Notes under the pieces: model-generated | Database searches by the model: none | Told to the model about the DNA's origin: nothing | The model's input: only the letters and a program-made list of their open reading frames with translations | Assembly (NCBI RefSeq): GCF_018139695.1 | Contig: NZ_JAGSOG010000024.1 | Span: 1-56,474, forward strand | From: Actinospica durhamensis | GTDB taxonomy: Bacteria; Actinomycetota; Actinomycetes; Streptomycetales; Catenulisporaceae | Direction of reading: 5' to 3' | DNA length: 56,474 nucleotides | Made by a program: the position numbers and the translations under genes | Shown here: in pieces, positions 26,827-34,776 of the stretch | Layout of the letters: each line of letters starts with the position of its first letter | Position numbering within the stretch: position 1 is the first letter of the stretch

Positions 26827-27048
26827 ATGTCCCAGACGCTGATCCTTCCGAATCGCGGCGCCCGCGCCGAACGCCGAGACCTCATCGAACCCACCGCAGG
26901 GAGCTCCCTCACCATGCACTACCAGCCGCACTACGCGAACATCGCCAAGGACATGCACCAAGAGCGGTTACGACAAGCGGAGGCTCAACGCCTCAGGCGC
27001 GCGGCGCTGCGCGCGCGCCGTTCGCTGGCCGGCCGCCTGCTCGGCTAG
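26827..27048 (+). CDS. Small basic protein downstream of whiB7
   Basis: 73 residues from ATG 26827, or 44 residues from ATG 26914, which has GGGAG about 10 nt upstream. The C-terminal part (MHYQPHYANIAKDMHQERLR onwards) is a charged amphipathic helix rich in Arg, Glu and Ala and looks like the conserved core; I favour the shorter start slightly. Small proteins of this kind, starting with a Tyr/His-rich stretch and ending in basic helix, follow wblC in some streptomycetes (recollection, not checked). Sixty nt downstream of whiB7 and before a terminator, it is probably co-transcribed with it. Function unknown. Confidence 0.55.
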   Translation: MSQTLILPNRGARAERRDLIEPTAGSSLTMHYQPHYANIAKDMHQERLRQAEAQRLRRAALRARRSLAGRLLG

Positions 27049-27121
27049 TCGGGCGTGATCCGGCGCGGCCTGACGCCGCGCCGGGTCCCGGCGAGTACGT
27101 GAACTTCGAGCACCAACACCC

Positions 27122-27181
27122 CCTGCCCGGTCCCGGGCCTGGAGCGCACGCTCCGGATCCGGGCCGGGCAGGCCGGGTTTT
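27122..27181. terminator. Bidirectional terminator between whiB7 operon and ABC1 gene
   Basis: An outer 9-bp stem (27122-27130 with 27164-27172) is extended by inner CCCGG/CCGGG and GGAGC/GCTCC pairings. It is followed by TTTT at 27178-27181, which overlaps the stop codon of the convergent ABC1-family gene. Confidence 0.75.
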
Positions 27182-28536
27182 CAGGACTCTTCGAAGCCGG
27201 GCAGGCAGGGGCCGAGCACCTCGCGCACGGCGAAGGTGGAGCCGAGCTGGCACAGGATGCCGAGCGCGCCCAGGCTCACCCGGTGGATGAGCATGTAGGC
27301 CGGCGGCAGGTTGAACCGGCGGCCCACCGAGGCGGCCGGATTGCCCCGGTTGGACAGGTGCGCGCCCTGGTCGCGCAGCCAGGCCCGGCTGTAGGTGAAG
27401 GTCTCCTCGCGCAGCGGGTCGAGCAGCGGGGCGAGGTAGTCCAGCGCCTCCTGCGGCTCCATCCGCACGCCCGGGCGCACGAAGCCCTCGGCGGCCAGGA
27501 TCTCGGCCACCTTCTCCGCGTCGTCCTGCAGCGCGAACCGCACGGCGGTCCCGATGGCCGGCGGCATTCCGTCCGGCAGCCGGTTGACCGCGCCGAAGTC
27601 GAGCACGCCGAGGCGCCACGGCCCCTGCTCGCCGGCCGCGTTCTGGTCCGCGGCCGGGGACGGGGGCAGCAGCCGGAAGTTGCCCGGGTGCGGGTCGCCG
27701 TGCAGCAGTCCGACCCGCTCGGGACCGGAGTAGAGGAAGCCGAGCAGCAGCTGTCCGGCCCGGTTGCGCTGGTCCGCGCCGCCCTCGGCGATGATCTTGG
27801 AAAGCGGCGTGCCCTCGAGCCACTCGGTCACCAGCACGGTGCCCTGCTGGGCCACCACGTCGGGGATGACGATGTCCGGGTCCTTGGCGTAGCCCTCGGC
27901 GTAGCGGCGCTGGTTTTCCGCCTCGGCCGCGTAGTCGAGCTCCTCGGCCACCCGCTCCTTCAGCTCGGTGATCAGCGGCTTGATGTCCACGCCGGGCACC
28001 AGCACGGTGAACAGCCGGGAGATGCGGCCGAGCTGGTTGAGGTCGCTCACCAGCGCCTTGCCCGCGCCCGGGTACTGCACCTTGACCGCCACGTCGCGCC
28101 CGTCCGCCCACACGGCCCGGTGCACCTGGCCGATCGAGGCGGCCGCGGCCGGGGCGTCGGAGAAGGAGATGAACAGCTCGCGCCAGTCCGCGCCGAAGGA
28201 CTCGGCCATCACCTTGTGCACGGTCGAGGCGGGCAGCGACGGGGCGCTCTCCTGCAGCTTGGTCAGCGCGCCGCGGTACGGCCCGGCCAGTTCCTCCGGC
28301 AGCGCGGCCTCGAACACGGACAGCGCCTGGCCGACCTTCATGGCCCCGCCCTTGAGCTCCCCGAGGACGCGGAAGAGCTGTTCGGCGGTGCGCTGCTGTA
28401 CCTCGTTGGCGACGGCCGCGGCCGGGGCGCCGACCACTCGCTTACCCAGACCCAGCGTGGCGCGTCCGGCCAGCCCTATCGGCAGCGTCGCCAGCTTGGC
28501 GGTGCGAGCGACGGCATTGCGCGGCAAATCACTCAT
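27181..28536 (-). CDS. ABC1/UbiB-family atypical kinase (AarF-like)
   Basis: 451 residues, ABC1/ADCK-UbiB kinase-like family. It has the family-defining KxGQ motif (KVGQ, 67-70), the Ala-rich loop AAASIGQVH in place of the P-loop glycines, the catalytic HGDPHPGNF and the metal motif DFGAV. UbiB proteins support quinone or isoprenoid lipid metabolism with ATPase rather than ordinary protein-kinase activity. The actinobacterial member beside whiB7 is Rv3197, which has been reported to take part in macrolide resistance. It is convergent with whiB7's operon, and its ATG lies 5 nt after the ThiF-like gene's stop, so these two are co-transcribed and probably functionally linked. Confidence 0.88.
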   Translation of the reverse strand: MSDLPRNAVARTAKLATLPIGLAGRATLGLGKRVVGAPAAAVANEVQQRTAEQLFRVLGELKGGAMKVGQALSVFEAALPEELAGPYRGALTKLQESAPSLPASTVHKVMAESFGADWRELFISFSDAPAAAASIGQVHRAVWADGRDVAVKVQYPGAGKALVSDLNQLGRISRLFTVLVPGVDIKPLITELKERVAEELDYAAEAENQRRYAEGYAKDPDIVIPDVVAQQGTVLVTEWLEGTPLSKIIAEGGADQRNRAGQLLLGFLYSGPERVGLLHGDPHPGNFRLLPPSPAADQNAAGEQGPWRLGVLDFGAVNRLPDGMPPAIGTAVRFALQDDAEKVAEILAAEGFVRPGVRMEPQEALDYLAPLLDPLREETFTYSRAWLRDQGAHLSNRGNPAASVGRRFNLPPAYMLIHRVSLGALGILCQLGSTFAVREVLGPCLPGFEES

Positions 28537-28541
28537 ACGGC

Positions 28542-29618
28542 CTATTCAAGCAGGTCGATGCCGACAAGGACGCCAGGGGAGGCTCCGCAACGGCAGTTTC
28601 GGTGTGCCGCGACGGGGATGCGCCGGGCGGTCGGATCGCCGGCGCTGAAGCGCAGCACCGAGCCGAGCACCCCCGGATCGGGCCCGTCCAGGAAGGCCAG
28701 CGCGTGCAGTACTCCGTATGCCGCGGCGAGCAGGGCCAACGCGGCGTCACGGGGCGGGACGTGCCCGTTCGGCGGCGGGCCGGGCGGCTGCGCGAAGGCC
28801 CGCGCGGCGTCCGGCTCCGACTCGGCCAGCTGCTCCTCGGCGCAGCGCGCGCACGGCGTGCGGCCGGGCAGGACCAGCGGACCGACCATCGCCTCGTCTT
28901 CACCCATTCGGATCAACAGGTAGGGGATGGACTGTCCGGCCAGTTCCTCGATCAGCTCGGCCGGGTCCTGTTCGGCCGGTGCGATCACGGCCAGATCCGG
29001 CGGACGGTGGTGGTGCGAGGGCGCCGTGCGCACCGAGGGGGTGAAGGCGAGGATCGCGCGCCCGACCGCGTCCTGGCGCCGCTGGCCCACTTCCGCCGGG
29101 GCCAGCGCGCCGGGCGCGGTGTCCGCGGGCTCGACCGGGGCCGGGTCCACCGGCCGCACCACCCCGATCCCGGCCGCGGCCAGCTGCCGGGCCACCTGCG
29201 CGCCGACCAGCCCGAGTCCGTGCACGGCCACCTGCCGCTGCACCCGCCGCTCCAGCGCGCGGGCCCCGCCGCCCGGCAGCGGATGGCGCAGGCCGAGCGC
29301 CGCGACCAGCGGCCCGAGCCTGCCGCGCTCGGCCACGCCCATCCGGGCCAGCTCCGGCGTGCTCAGGGCCGCGTCGTCGAGCACCCCGTCCAGCGCGAAC
29401 CGGTCGATCAGCGCGAGCGCCCGGTCGCGGGCGAGTCCGAGCCGCTCCCCGTAGCCCAGCAGCGCCTCGAGGTCGCGGGTGCCGTCACACGCCTCGAGCA
29501 GCCGGCGCAGCGGGGGTTCGAGCCGGTAGACCCGCTCCCGTCCTGAGCCAAGGCCCAGGCGCAGCCGCCCCGGATCGAGCCAGACCCGGGTGACGCCGGG
29601 CTTCAGGACCGGTCGCAC
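28542..29618 (-). CDS. ThiF-like (degenerate E1 fold) zinc protein linked to ABC1 kinase
   Basis: 358 residues. A degenerate Rossmann segment (VAVHGLGLVGAQVARQLAAAG, near residue 132) and the cysteine pairs CARC and CRCG, which would bind one zinc, resemble ThiF/MoeB-type adenylyltransferases. The usual adenylation residues after the Rossmann motif (an R/DNLNRQ-like stretch) cannot be found, so enzymatic adenylation is doubtful. The N-terminal 100 residues look like a small winged-helix or peptide-binding domain, as in leader-binding proteins of the same superfamily. Next to an ABC1 kinase in many actinobacteria (Rv3196-like in M. tuberculosis, from memory). The 5-nt gap to the kinase gene indicates a shared operon. 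Confidence 0.65.
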   Translation of the reverse strand: MRPVLKPGVTRVWLDPGRLRLGLGSGRERVYRLEPPLRRLLEACDGTRDLEALLGYGERLGLARDRALALIDRFALDGVLDDAALSTPELARMGVAERGRLGPLVAALGLRHPLPGGGARALERRVQRQVAVHGLGLVGAQVARQLAAAGIGVVRPVDPAPVEPADTAPGALAPAEVGQRRQDAVGRAILAFTPSVRTAPSHHHRPPDLAVIAPAEQDPAELIEELAGQSIPYLLIRMGEDEAMVGPLVLPGRTPCARCAEEQLAESEPDAARAFAQPPGPPPNGHVPPRDAALALLAAAYGVLHALAFLDGPDPGVLGSVLRFSAGDPTARRIPVAAHRNCRCGASPGVLVGIDLLE

Positions 29619-29725
29619 CGGGGCTCAGACGCGGACGCGGGCGGGCAGGTCGACCGGGTCGAAGCCCGGGTGACCGGCCCGCCCGCGCCGAGAAAGCTGG
29701 TGCGCGAACTGCGGCATCCGACGGA

Positions 29726-29884
29726 TCAGGCCTTGCCCAGGATCCGGTTGACCTTGGTGCCGCAGGTCGGGCAGGTGCCCTGAGCCATGCGCCGGCCCGA
29801 CTCGCTGACCTTGACCTCGCCGGTGAAGTGCCGCTTCTCCTTGCACTTCACGCAGTACGCCTCACCCGTGTATGTCTCGGCCAT
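29726..29884 (-). CDS. Small zinc-ribbon protein (DUF5679-like)
   Basis: 52 residues: MAETYTGEAYCVKCKEKRHF, then a basic middle, then TCPTCGTKVNRILGKA. Two CxxC knuckles (YCVKCK and TCPTCG) form one zinc ribbon, the layout of the DUF5679 proteins common in actinobacteria and related to ribosomal or nucleic-acid-binding ribbons. A perfect AGGAGGG precedes the ATG by 5-6 nt, so it should be well translated. It lies 107 nt upstream of the ThiF-like gene on the same strand. Function unknown; the basic charge suggests nucleic-acid binding. Confidence 0.88.
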   Translation of the reverse strand: MAETYTGEAYCVKCKEKRHFTGEVKVSESGRRMAQGTCPTCGTKVNRILGKA

Positions 29885-30207
29885 GGTGGCCCTCCTGTGC
29901 TTCTCGCAGTTGGTGCGCCCGCTCCCCGCTCGGGGCCCGGACGAGAGTCACCATACGCGAGAGCGGAGCCTCATCCCGCATCGCGGACGTGCGGAAGCGG
30001 GCTCTCCCGCGCGTCTTGGCACGTTCGGGTGAGTTGTACGACCGCTCGGTCAGCGGAGGGCGGGTGTGCGCAAGAGCGCAGGCGGGAAGGGGTGGCGGGG
30101 GTAGACCGCGCGGGCACGTGGGAACCCGTGTGACGGGGGTGGCCGCATTGGCGGGCGAGTGTGGGCGAGTGTGGCGAAACCCACCGGAAAGCGCGATCCG
30201 CGCGCGC

Positions 30208-30250
30208 CGCGGGGAAAGGCACTGCCGCGTCCCGCGGGGAAATGCACTGC
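30208..30250. repeat. Pair of 18-nt direct repeats in intergenic region
   Basis: 30208-30225 and 30233-30250 match at 17 of 18 positions (CGCGGGGAAAGGCACTGC and the same with one T). They lie 25 nt apart in the 730-nt gene-free stretch 29885-30614. A further 10-nt tandem repeat (GGCGAGTGTG-like) occurs around 30153-30174. I see no gene in this stretch; its other content is the DnaA-box-like cluster at 30387-30473. Confidence 0.5.
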
Positions 30251-30386
30251 GGGGCCCCCAGGCGCACGTCTCGACCCGTCGGTGATCGCCCACCGCGGCG
30301 GCCGAGCTGTTTTCCGAGAGCCCCGCATTCAGCTGACGACGGTACGGCCGAGGCCCCGGCGGAGTCAATTGCGCCAGCCGAACGGC

Positions 30387-30473
30387 TGTGGATAACCCTG
30401 GGGATAACCTTGGGACAATCCCCCCAAGTATGTGGATCCTCCGGGCATTTCATGTGGATGCAGCGGTGGATAA
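30387..30473. promoter_or_regulatory. Cluster of five DnaA-box-like 9-mers
   Basis: Same-orientation matches to TGTGGATAA (complement of TTATCCACA): 30387-30395 exact; 30399-30407 and 30465-30473 one mismatch; 30431-30439 and 30453-30461 two mismatches at the outer bases. Starts are spaced 12, 32, 22 and 12 nt, close to whole helical turns. No dnaA, dnaN or other origin genes are nearby, so this is not oriC. Extra-origin DnaA-box clusters that titrate DnaA are known in Streptomyces. Confidence 0.5.
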
Positions 30474-30614
30474 CCTCGTTGTGGCCGTTGTCACCTTGTG
30501 AAAGAAGAAAATCTTCGAAATCCCCCGTCCGGTGGAGTCCGGCCGCACAAGTTTTCGTAAGTCTTTGGCTCAGGCGGTGCCCCAAATCCGCTCCGAACCG
30601 CTACGTTGGGTTGC

Positions 30615-31316
30615 ATGCCTGCCGAGTCGAACCCTGCCCGTCGCGGCGTGGATGACGCGGACGCGGTGGAGGTGCGCCGTTCCGCGCGCCGCCGCCGCAC
30701 GGTGTCCGCGTACCGGCAGGGAGACCGGACCGTGGTGCTCATCCCGGCGCAGATGTCCGCGCGGGAAGAGGAGCGCTGGGTGCGGGCCATGCTCGACCGG
30801 CTCGCCTCCCGGGAGCGGCGCACCAAGCCGGGCGAGGCCGAACTCGCCCGCCGCGCCGCCGACCTGTCCGCGCGCTACCTCGGCGGCAGGGCCGTGCCGA
30901 CCTCCGTGCGCTGGGTGACCAACCAGGGCGCGCGCTGGGGCTCGTGCACACCGGTGGACGCCTCGATCCGGCTCTCCGACCGGCTGCGCGGCATGCCCGA
31001 CTACGTCATCGACTACGTGCTGCTGCACGAGCTCGCGCACCTGATCGAGCCCAACCACGGCGCCGGCTTCTGGGCCCTGCTGCGCGGCTTCCCCAAGCTC
31101 GAGCGCGCCCGCGGCTACCTCGACGGCTACGCCGCGGCCGCCGGCGCCACCCGCCGCGAGCCCGGCGCGCACCAGGACCCAGGTCCCGGCCCGTCCCCGG
31201 ACGGCGACGAGTGCGGCGACCTCGGCGGCCTGGGCGAACTGACCGACCTGTCCCACCTCGAGCCGTCCGACTTCACCTCGATCAGCGAGGACGCGGAGCG
31301 CGGCCCGCTGCTGTAA
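30615..31316 (+). CDS. YgjP/DUF45-family zinc metallopeptidase
   Basis: 233 residues. The zinc motif HELAH is at 138-142, followed by the third ligand region EPNHG (His148), and a WGSCT motif stands before it; this is the YgjP-like/WLM (DUF45) signature. No signal peptide, so cytoplasmic. The last 50 residues are an acidic, Gly-rich tail ending LEPSDFTSISEDAERGPLL, outside the catalytic domain. ATG 30615 is preceded by TACGTT ending 7 nt upstream and no Shine-Dalgarno, consistent with a leaderless start; TTG 30606 is an alternative. The DNA of its 3' end is repeated twice more downstream (31242-31597). Confidence 0.85.
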   Translation: MPAESNPARRGVDDADAVEVRRSARRRRTVSAYRQGDRTVVLIPAQMSAREEERWVRAMLDRLASRERRTKPGEAELARRAADLSARYLGGRAVPTSVRWVTNQGARWGSCTPVDASIRLSDRLRGMPDYVIDYVLLHELAHLIEPNHGAGFWALLRGFPKLERARGYLDGYAAAAGATRREPGAHQDPGPGPSPDGDECGDLGGLGELTDLSHLEPSDFTSISEDAERGPLL

Positions 31317-31597
31317 GAGCGCTGCGGCTGCTGTGACGGCGGCCCGCCCTGCTCAACCGACCTGTCCCAGCTCCCATGTCAAGCCGTCCGACTTCACCTC
31401 GGTCGGCGAGGACGCGGAGCGCGGCCCGCTGCTGTAAGGGCGCTGCGGCTGCTGTGACGGCGGCCCGCCCTGCTCAACCGACCTGTCCCAGTTCTCACCT
31501 CGAGCCGTCCGACTTCACCTCGATCAGCGAGGACGCGGAGCGCGGCCCGCTGCTGTAAGGGCGCTGCAACTGCTGTGACGGCGGCCTGCCCTGTTCA
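31242..31597 (+). repeat. Three tandem copies of about 121 bp covering the metallopeptidase 3' end
   Basis: Copies at 31242-31355, 31356-31476 and 31477-31597. Each holds the segment encoding LEPSDFTSISEDAERGPLL, a TAA stop, and about 55 nt of downstream sequence. Copy 1 is the real gene end; copies 2 and 3 carry 7 extra nt near their starts and a handful of substitutions. The second and third copies are not attached to a start-bearing gene, so they are noncoding remnants filling the space before the CHAT gene. Confidence 0.9.
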
Positions 31598-31605
31598 ACC
31601 AGTGC

Positions 31606-34251
31606 TCACCCCGCGCCGAGGCAGATGAAGGCGGGGGCGCCGGCCTTGGCCTGGGCGGCCTGGGCGTCGGCGAGGGCCTGGGCCGGGCGCAGGCCGCGGC
31701 CGAGGGCGGCGTGCACGTCGAGCATCAGGGTTCTGGTGTGCTCGTCGGCGACCGGGGCCACCGAGGCGATCAGCGTCTTGCAGCCCTGCGCCAGCAGTGC
31801 GCTGGCCACGCCCATCAGCTCGTCACCCGGCTTGATACCGGACAGCGCCGCGTCGCACGCGCTCAGGATCAGCACGCGCGGCGCCCGGCGCAGCGATTCG
31901 AGGTCGTACACGGTCAGCGGGCCGTCGGCGAGCTCGAGGTTGGAGAAGAGCGGGTTGTCCCGGCGGAAGCGGCCGTGCGCGGCCAGGTGGGCGAGGCGCG
32001 CGCCGTCCCAGGACTCGGCCACCGCCTCGGCTCCGGCCCATGCGCCCTGCAGCGCGGTCGCCTCCGGGTAGAGGCCGGCCAGCGTGCCGATCTCGGCCTG
32101 CGCGTGGGGCAGACCGGGGCCGTGGGCGAGCGCGACGTGGCCGGGGCGCTCGGGCACCTCCTCGGCGGACAGCCAGCTGCGCGCGGACGGAGCCACCGTC
32201 AGGACCCTGCTGTCCAGCGAGGGCAGCGCGGCCCAGGCCAGCGCGTGCAGCGAGCCGGTCGGCACCAGCACGAGCTCGTGCCCTGAGATGTCCCGGCCGA
32301 GGCCGCCGAGCAGCACGTGGTCGAGCCGGGTCCTGGCGTGGTCGTAGACGTCCATGGCCCCGCGCAGCAGCGCCGGCGAGCCGTGCTTCGAGGCGATCCG
32401 GACCATGGCGAACCTGAGCTGGTCCAGCTCGGTCAGCACCGCCTGGTACGAACCGATCCGGGTACGGGTGCACCGGCCGTCCGCGAGCACCACGGCGTGC
32501 AGGTCGTCCTCCAGCCGGACGTACTCCACCAGCGCCCGGCCGCCGAGCCGGTCGGCCAACTTGCGCAGGTCGAGCGGCGACTCCGGGGCCTCGTGCGTGC
32601 CCGGGGCGTGCCGGGCCAGGTCCTTGATCTCCTGCTCGAGCCGGCCCCGCTCCCGTTGCAGGGGCCTGATGTCCTTGCCGTCCAGGCCCTCCTCGCTCAC
32701 CTGGCTGGTGACCGTGCGCAGCCGGCCGAGCAGCTCGGCCAGCCGGCCGGACTGGCGGGGACGGACCGGGGCGCGGCGCATCGACGCGGCCCGCCACTGC
32801 TCGGTGCGGATCAGCAGGCTGCGGGCGGAACCGCCGTCCACGCTCAGCCGCAGGCCCGCGGTGGCCAGGTCGGTGCCCAGCGAGGCCGCGCCCGCGCGCA
32901 GGTCGGTGGCGCCGAGCGTGTTCGCGTACTGAGCCAGCACGTTCAGGCCCCTGGTCATCGCGCGCCCGGCGCCGGAACGGTCCCCGCGCAGCAGCAGCCG
33001 CGCGCCCTCCGCCTCCCAAGCCAGGATCCTGACGTTCGAAAGGCCGCCGAACCGCTCCGCCGCGATCTGCGCGTACAGCCGCTCCGCCTGCGCCCGCCGG
33101 CCCAGCGCCGCGGCCGTGTGCGCCGCCTGCAGCCTGGCCCGCTGCGGGGTGATCAGCCAGCCGGCCCGCTCCAGCCGGGCGACGCAGTGGGTCAGGTCCC
33201 GCAGCAGTTCGGGGGTGCGCTCGCCCTCGGAGAACCGGGCCGCGAGCTCCATCTGCCAGGCCAGCGTGGCCCAGGCGTGCCGGCGCTGCCGGGTGAACGC
33301 CTCGCGGGCCGCGGCGGAAAGCTCGGATGCGCGAGCCGACTCGCCCGCGGCCAACGCGGCCCGCGCGCCCACCAGACGCGACTCCGCGGCGTCGTAGGCG
33401 CGGCCGGTGGATTCGTGCCCGGTGATGGCCCGCTCCGCGTTCTCCAGGGCCTCGCTGGCCAGCCCGGCCGCGAGCAGCACCTCCGCGCGGTCGGCCAGCG
33501 CGCTGTCGAGCCGGCGCCCGAGCGCCTCGGCCTGGGTCAGGGCCCTGGCTATCTGTTCCAGCGCCTCCGGGATCCGGCCGACGTGCATCAGGGCGAAGCC
33601 GAGATTCTGCTGCAGGCTGCACAGGATGACGTCGAGCCCGCCCTCCTGGGCCAGGGCGACGCCGCGGCGCAGGTCCTCGATCGCCTCGTCCGGCCGTCCC
33701 CGGTAGGCCAGCAGGGTGCCGCGCAGGTTGCGCAGCAACACCTCCCAGCGCACGTCCCCGTGCCGGCGCAGGACCGGTTCGGCCGCGCCGAAACAGGTCA
33801 GCGCCTCGGTCGGGCGGCCGATGCGGTGCAGGACGAGTCCGTGGTTCACGCGCAGGCGGGCCAGATCCAGCTCGTCGCGCGGTCCGAGCAGCGCGGCCTC
33901 CGCCAGCACCGCCTCGCGCAGGGCGGCCTGGGTCCGGCCGAGTTGGGACAGCACGGGCACGTGCGAGGTGCGGGCCTGGGCGACGCGCACCGGCAGGCGC
34001 AGCCGTCCCGCCAGCGCGGCCGACTGCCGCAGCTGTTCGCTCGCGCGCTGCGGATCGGAGAACCGCAGGCTCAGGCCCACCACCCGCAGCGCCACCACCT
34101 CCGCCTCGTCCCCGACGCCGGGCGCGAGCAGGGCCTCGGCGCGGGTGCGCGCGAGCATCACATCGGTGTGGACGAGATCGAGGAGCGATTCGGCCTCGGA
34201 AAGCCGCATCGCGCCGTCGGCAGGGGGAGCGGCCGCGGCGGACTTCGTCAT
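31606..34251 (-). CDS. TPR-CHAT caspase-like protease
   Basis: 881 residues. Residues about 15-450 are helical TPR-like repeats (for example LRNLRGTLLAYRGRPDEAIE and LQQNLGFALMHVGRIPEALE). A coiled-coil region near 490-550 follows, and the last 280 residues form a CHAT domain. The catalytic dyad is His759 in HLAAHGRF and Cys799 in LILSACDAA, 40 residues apart, as in caspase-like CHAT proteases. No signal peptide or transmembrane helix, so cytoplasmic. CHAT-TPR proteins such as Craspase (Csx29) and separase relatives cleave proteins on activation through the TPR part. It is the last gene of an operon with a subtilase, a sigma factor and a small protein, starting 12 nt after the preceding stop. 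Confidence 0.88.
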   Translation of the reverse strand: MTKSAAAAPPADGAMRLSEAESLLDLVHTDVMLARTRAEALLAPGVGDEAEVVALRVVGLSLRFSDPQRASEQLRQSAALAGRLRLPVRVAQARTSHVPVLSQLGRTQAALREAVLAEAALLGPRDELDLARLRVNHGLVLHRIGRPTEALTCFGAAEPVLRRHGDVRWEVLLRNLRGTLLAYRGRPDEAIEDLRRGVALAQEGGLDVILCSLQQNLGFALMHVGRIPEALEQIARALTQAEALGRRLDSALADRAEVLLAAGLASEALENAERAITGHESTGRAYDAAESRLVGARAALAAGESARASELSAAAREAFTRQRRHAWATLAWQMELAARFSEGERTPELLRDLTHCVARLERAGWLITPQRARLQAAHTAAALGRRAQAERLYAQIAAERFGGLSNVRILAWEAEGARLLLRGDRSGAGRAMTRGLNVLAQYANTLGATDLRAGAASLGTDLATAGLRLSVDGGSARSLLIRTEQWRAASMRRAPVRPRQSGRLAELLGRLRTVTSQVSEEGLDGKDIRPLQRERGRLEQEIKDLARHAPGTHEAPESPLDLRKLADRLGGRALVEYVRLEDDLHAVVLADGRCTRTRIGSYQAVLTELDQLRFAMVRIASKHGSPALLRGAMDVYDHARTRLDHVLLGGLGRDISGHELVLVPTGSLHALAWAALPSLDSRVLTVAPSARSWLSAEEVPERPGHVALAHGPGLPHAQAEIGTLAGLYPEATALQGAWAGAEAVAESWDGARLAHLAAHGRFRRDNPLFSNLELADGPLTVYDLESLRRAPRVLILSACDAALSGIKPGDELMGVASALLAQGCKTLIASVAPVADEHTRTLMLDVHAALGRGLRPAQALADAQAAQAKAGAPAFICLGAG

Positions 34252-34263
34252 TGAGTCAGCTTC

Positions 34264-34737
34264 TCAGATGGCGCCCCATTCAGTCACGACGCAGGTGCCG
34301 TCTGGCAGCTCACATCGCAGCCGGGCTAGTCCGGCGGGCAGCTGGGCCAGCGAGAAGCGGCCGAGCGCGTCCACGGCGGCCGAGGTGCGCACACCGTTCG
34401 CGCTCTCCAGCCACAGCTCCTGCGGGCCGGCCGGGACCACCTGGCCGACGAGCTTGCGTCCGTGCGCCAGCTCCGTCGCCTCCACCACGAAGGTGAGGTG
34501 TTCGGCCTCGAAGGTGAGCAGGCGCTGGTCCCCGGCAGCCCTGGTCGGCTGTCCCACCAGCGGATTCTCCTCGAGCAGGCGCGCGAGTTCGGCCTCGAAG
34601 TCGCGCCACAGGAACGCGTCCCTGGCGGCCTCGAGCACCCCCTCGGGCACCGGGTCGTCGTGGTCGTACAAGTCGTTCAACGCGGCGAGCAGGCGTACGT
34701 CGTCGTACTCCTCGTCGGCGTATCCGTGACCGGGCAT
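34264..34737 (-). CDS. Small acidic protein linked to sigma factor and CHAT protease
   Basis: 157 residues. The N-terminal half is acidic and helical (MPGHGYADEEYDDVRLLAAL then DLYDHDDPVPEGVLEAARDAF, resembling tails that recruit or bind sigma factors). The C-terminal 90 residues form a predicted beta-rich domain with alternating hydrophobic strands ending CVVTEWGAI, like a small Ig/carboxypeptidase-regulatory fold. There is no transmembrane helix, so it is not a classical membrane anti-sigma factor. It lies 39 nt after the sigma gene and 12 nt before the CHAT gene. I suspect it is the adaptor, inhibitor or substrate linking the sigma factor to the proteases; that is inference. Confidence 0.75.
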   Translation of the reverse strand: MPGHGYADEEYDDVRLLAALNDLYDHDDPVPEGVLEAARDAFLWRDFEAELARLLEENPLVGQPTRAAGDQRLLTFEAEHLTFVVEATELAHGRKLVGQVVPAGPQELWLESANGVRTSAAVDALGRFSLAQLPAGLARLRCELPDGTCVVTEWGAI

Positions 34738-34776
34738 CTCCTCGTCCCCCTCAAGCTTCCCCGTCGTTGCACGGGT

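Noticed and set aside
30387..30473. Chromosomal origin of replication
   Set aside because: No dnaA, dnaN, rpmH or gyr genes, only five boxes, and no AT-rich unwinding region.
31376..31558. 60-codon ORF ending in the third tail repeat
   Set aside because: It is explained by the tandem duplication; it lacks a ribosome-binding site and its N-terminal part is off-frame repeat DNA.
31242..31597. Possible CRISPR array
   Set aside because: Units are contiguous about 121-bp duplications of a gene end, without short repeats and unique spacers.
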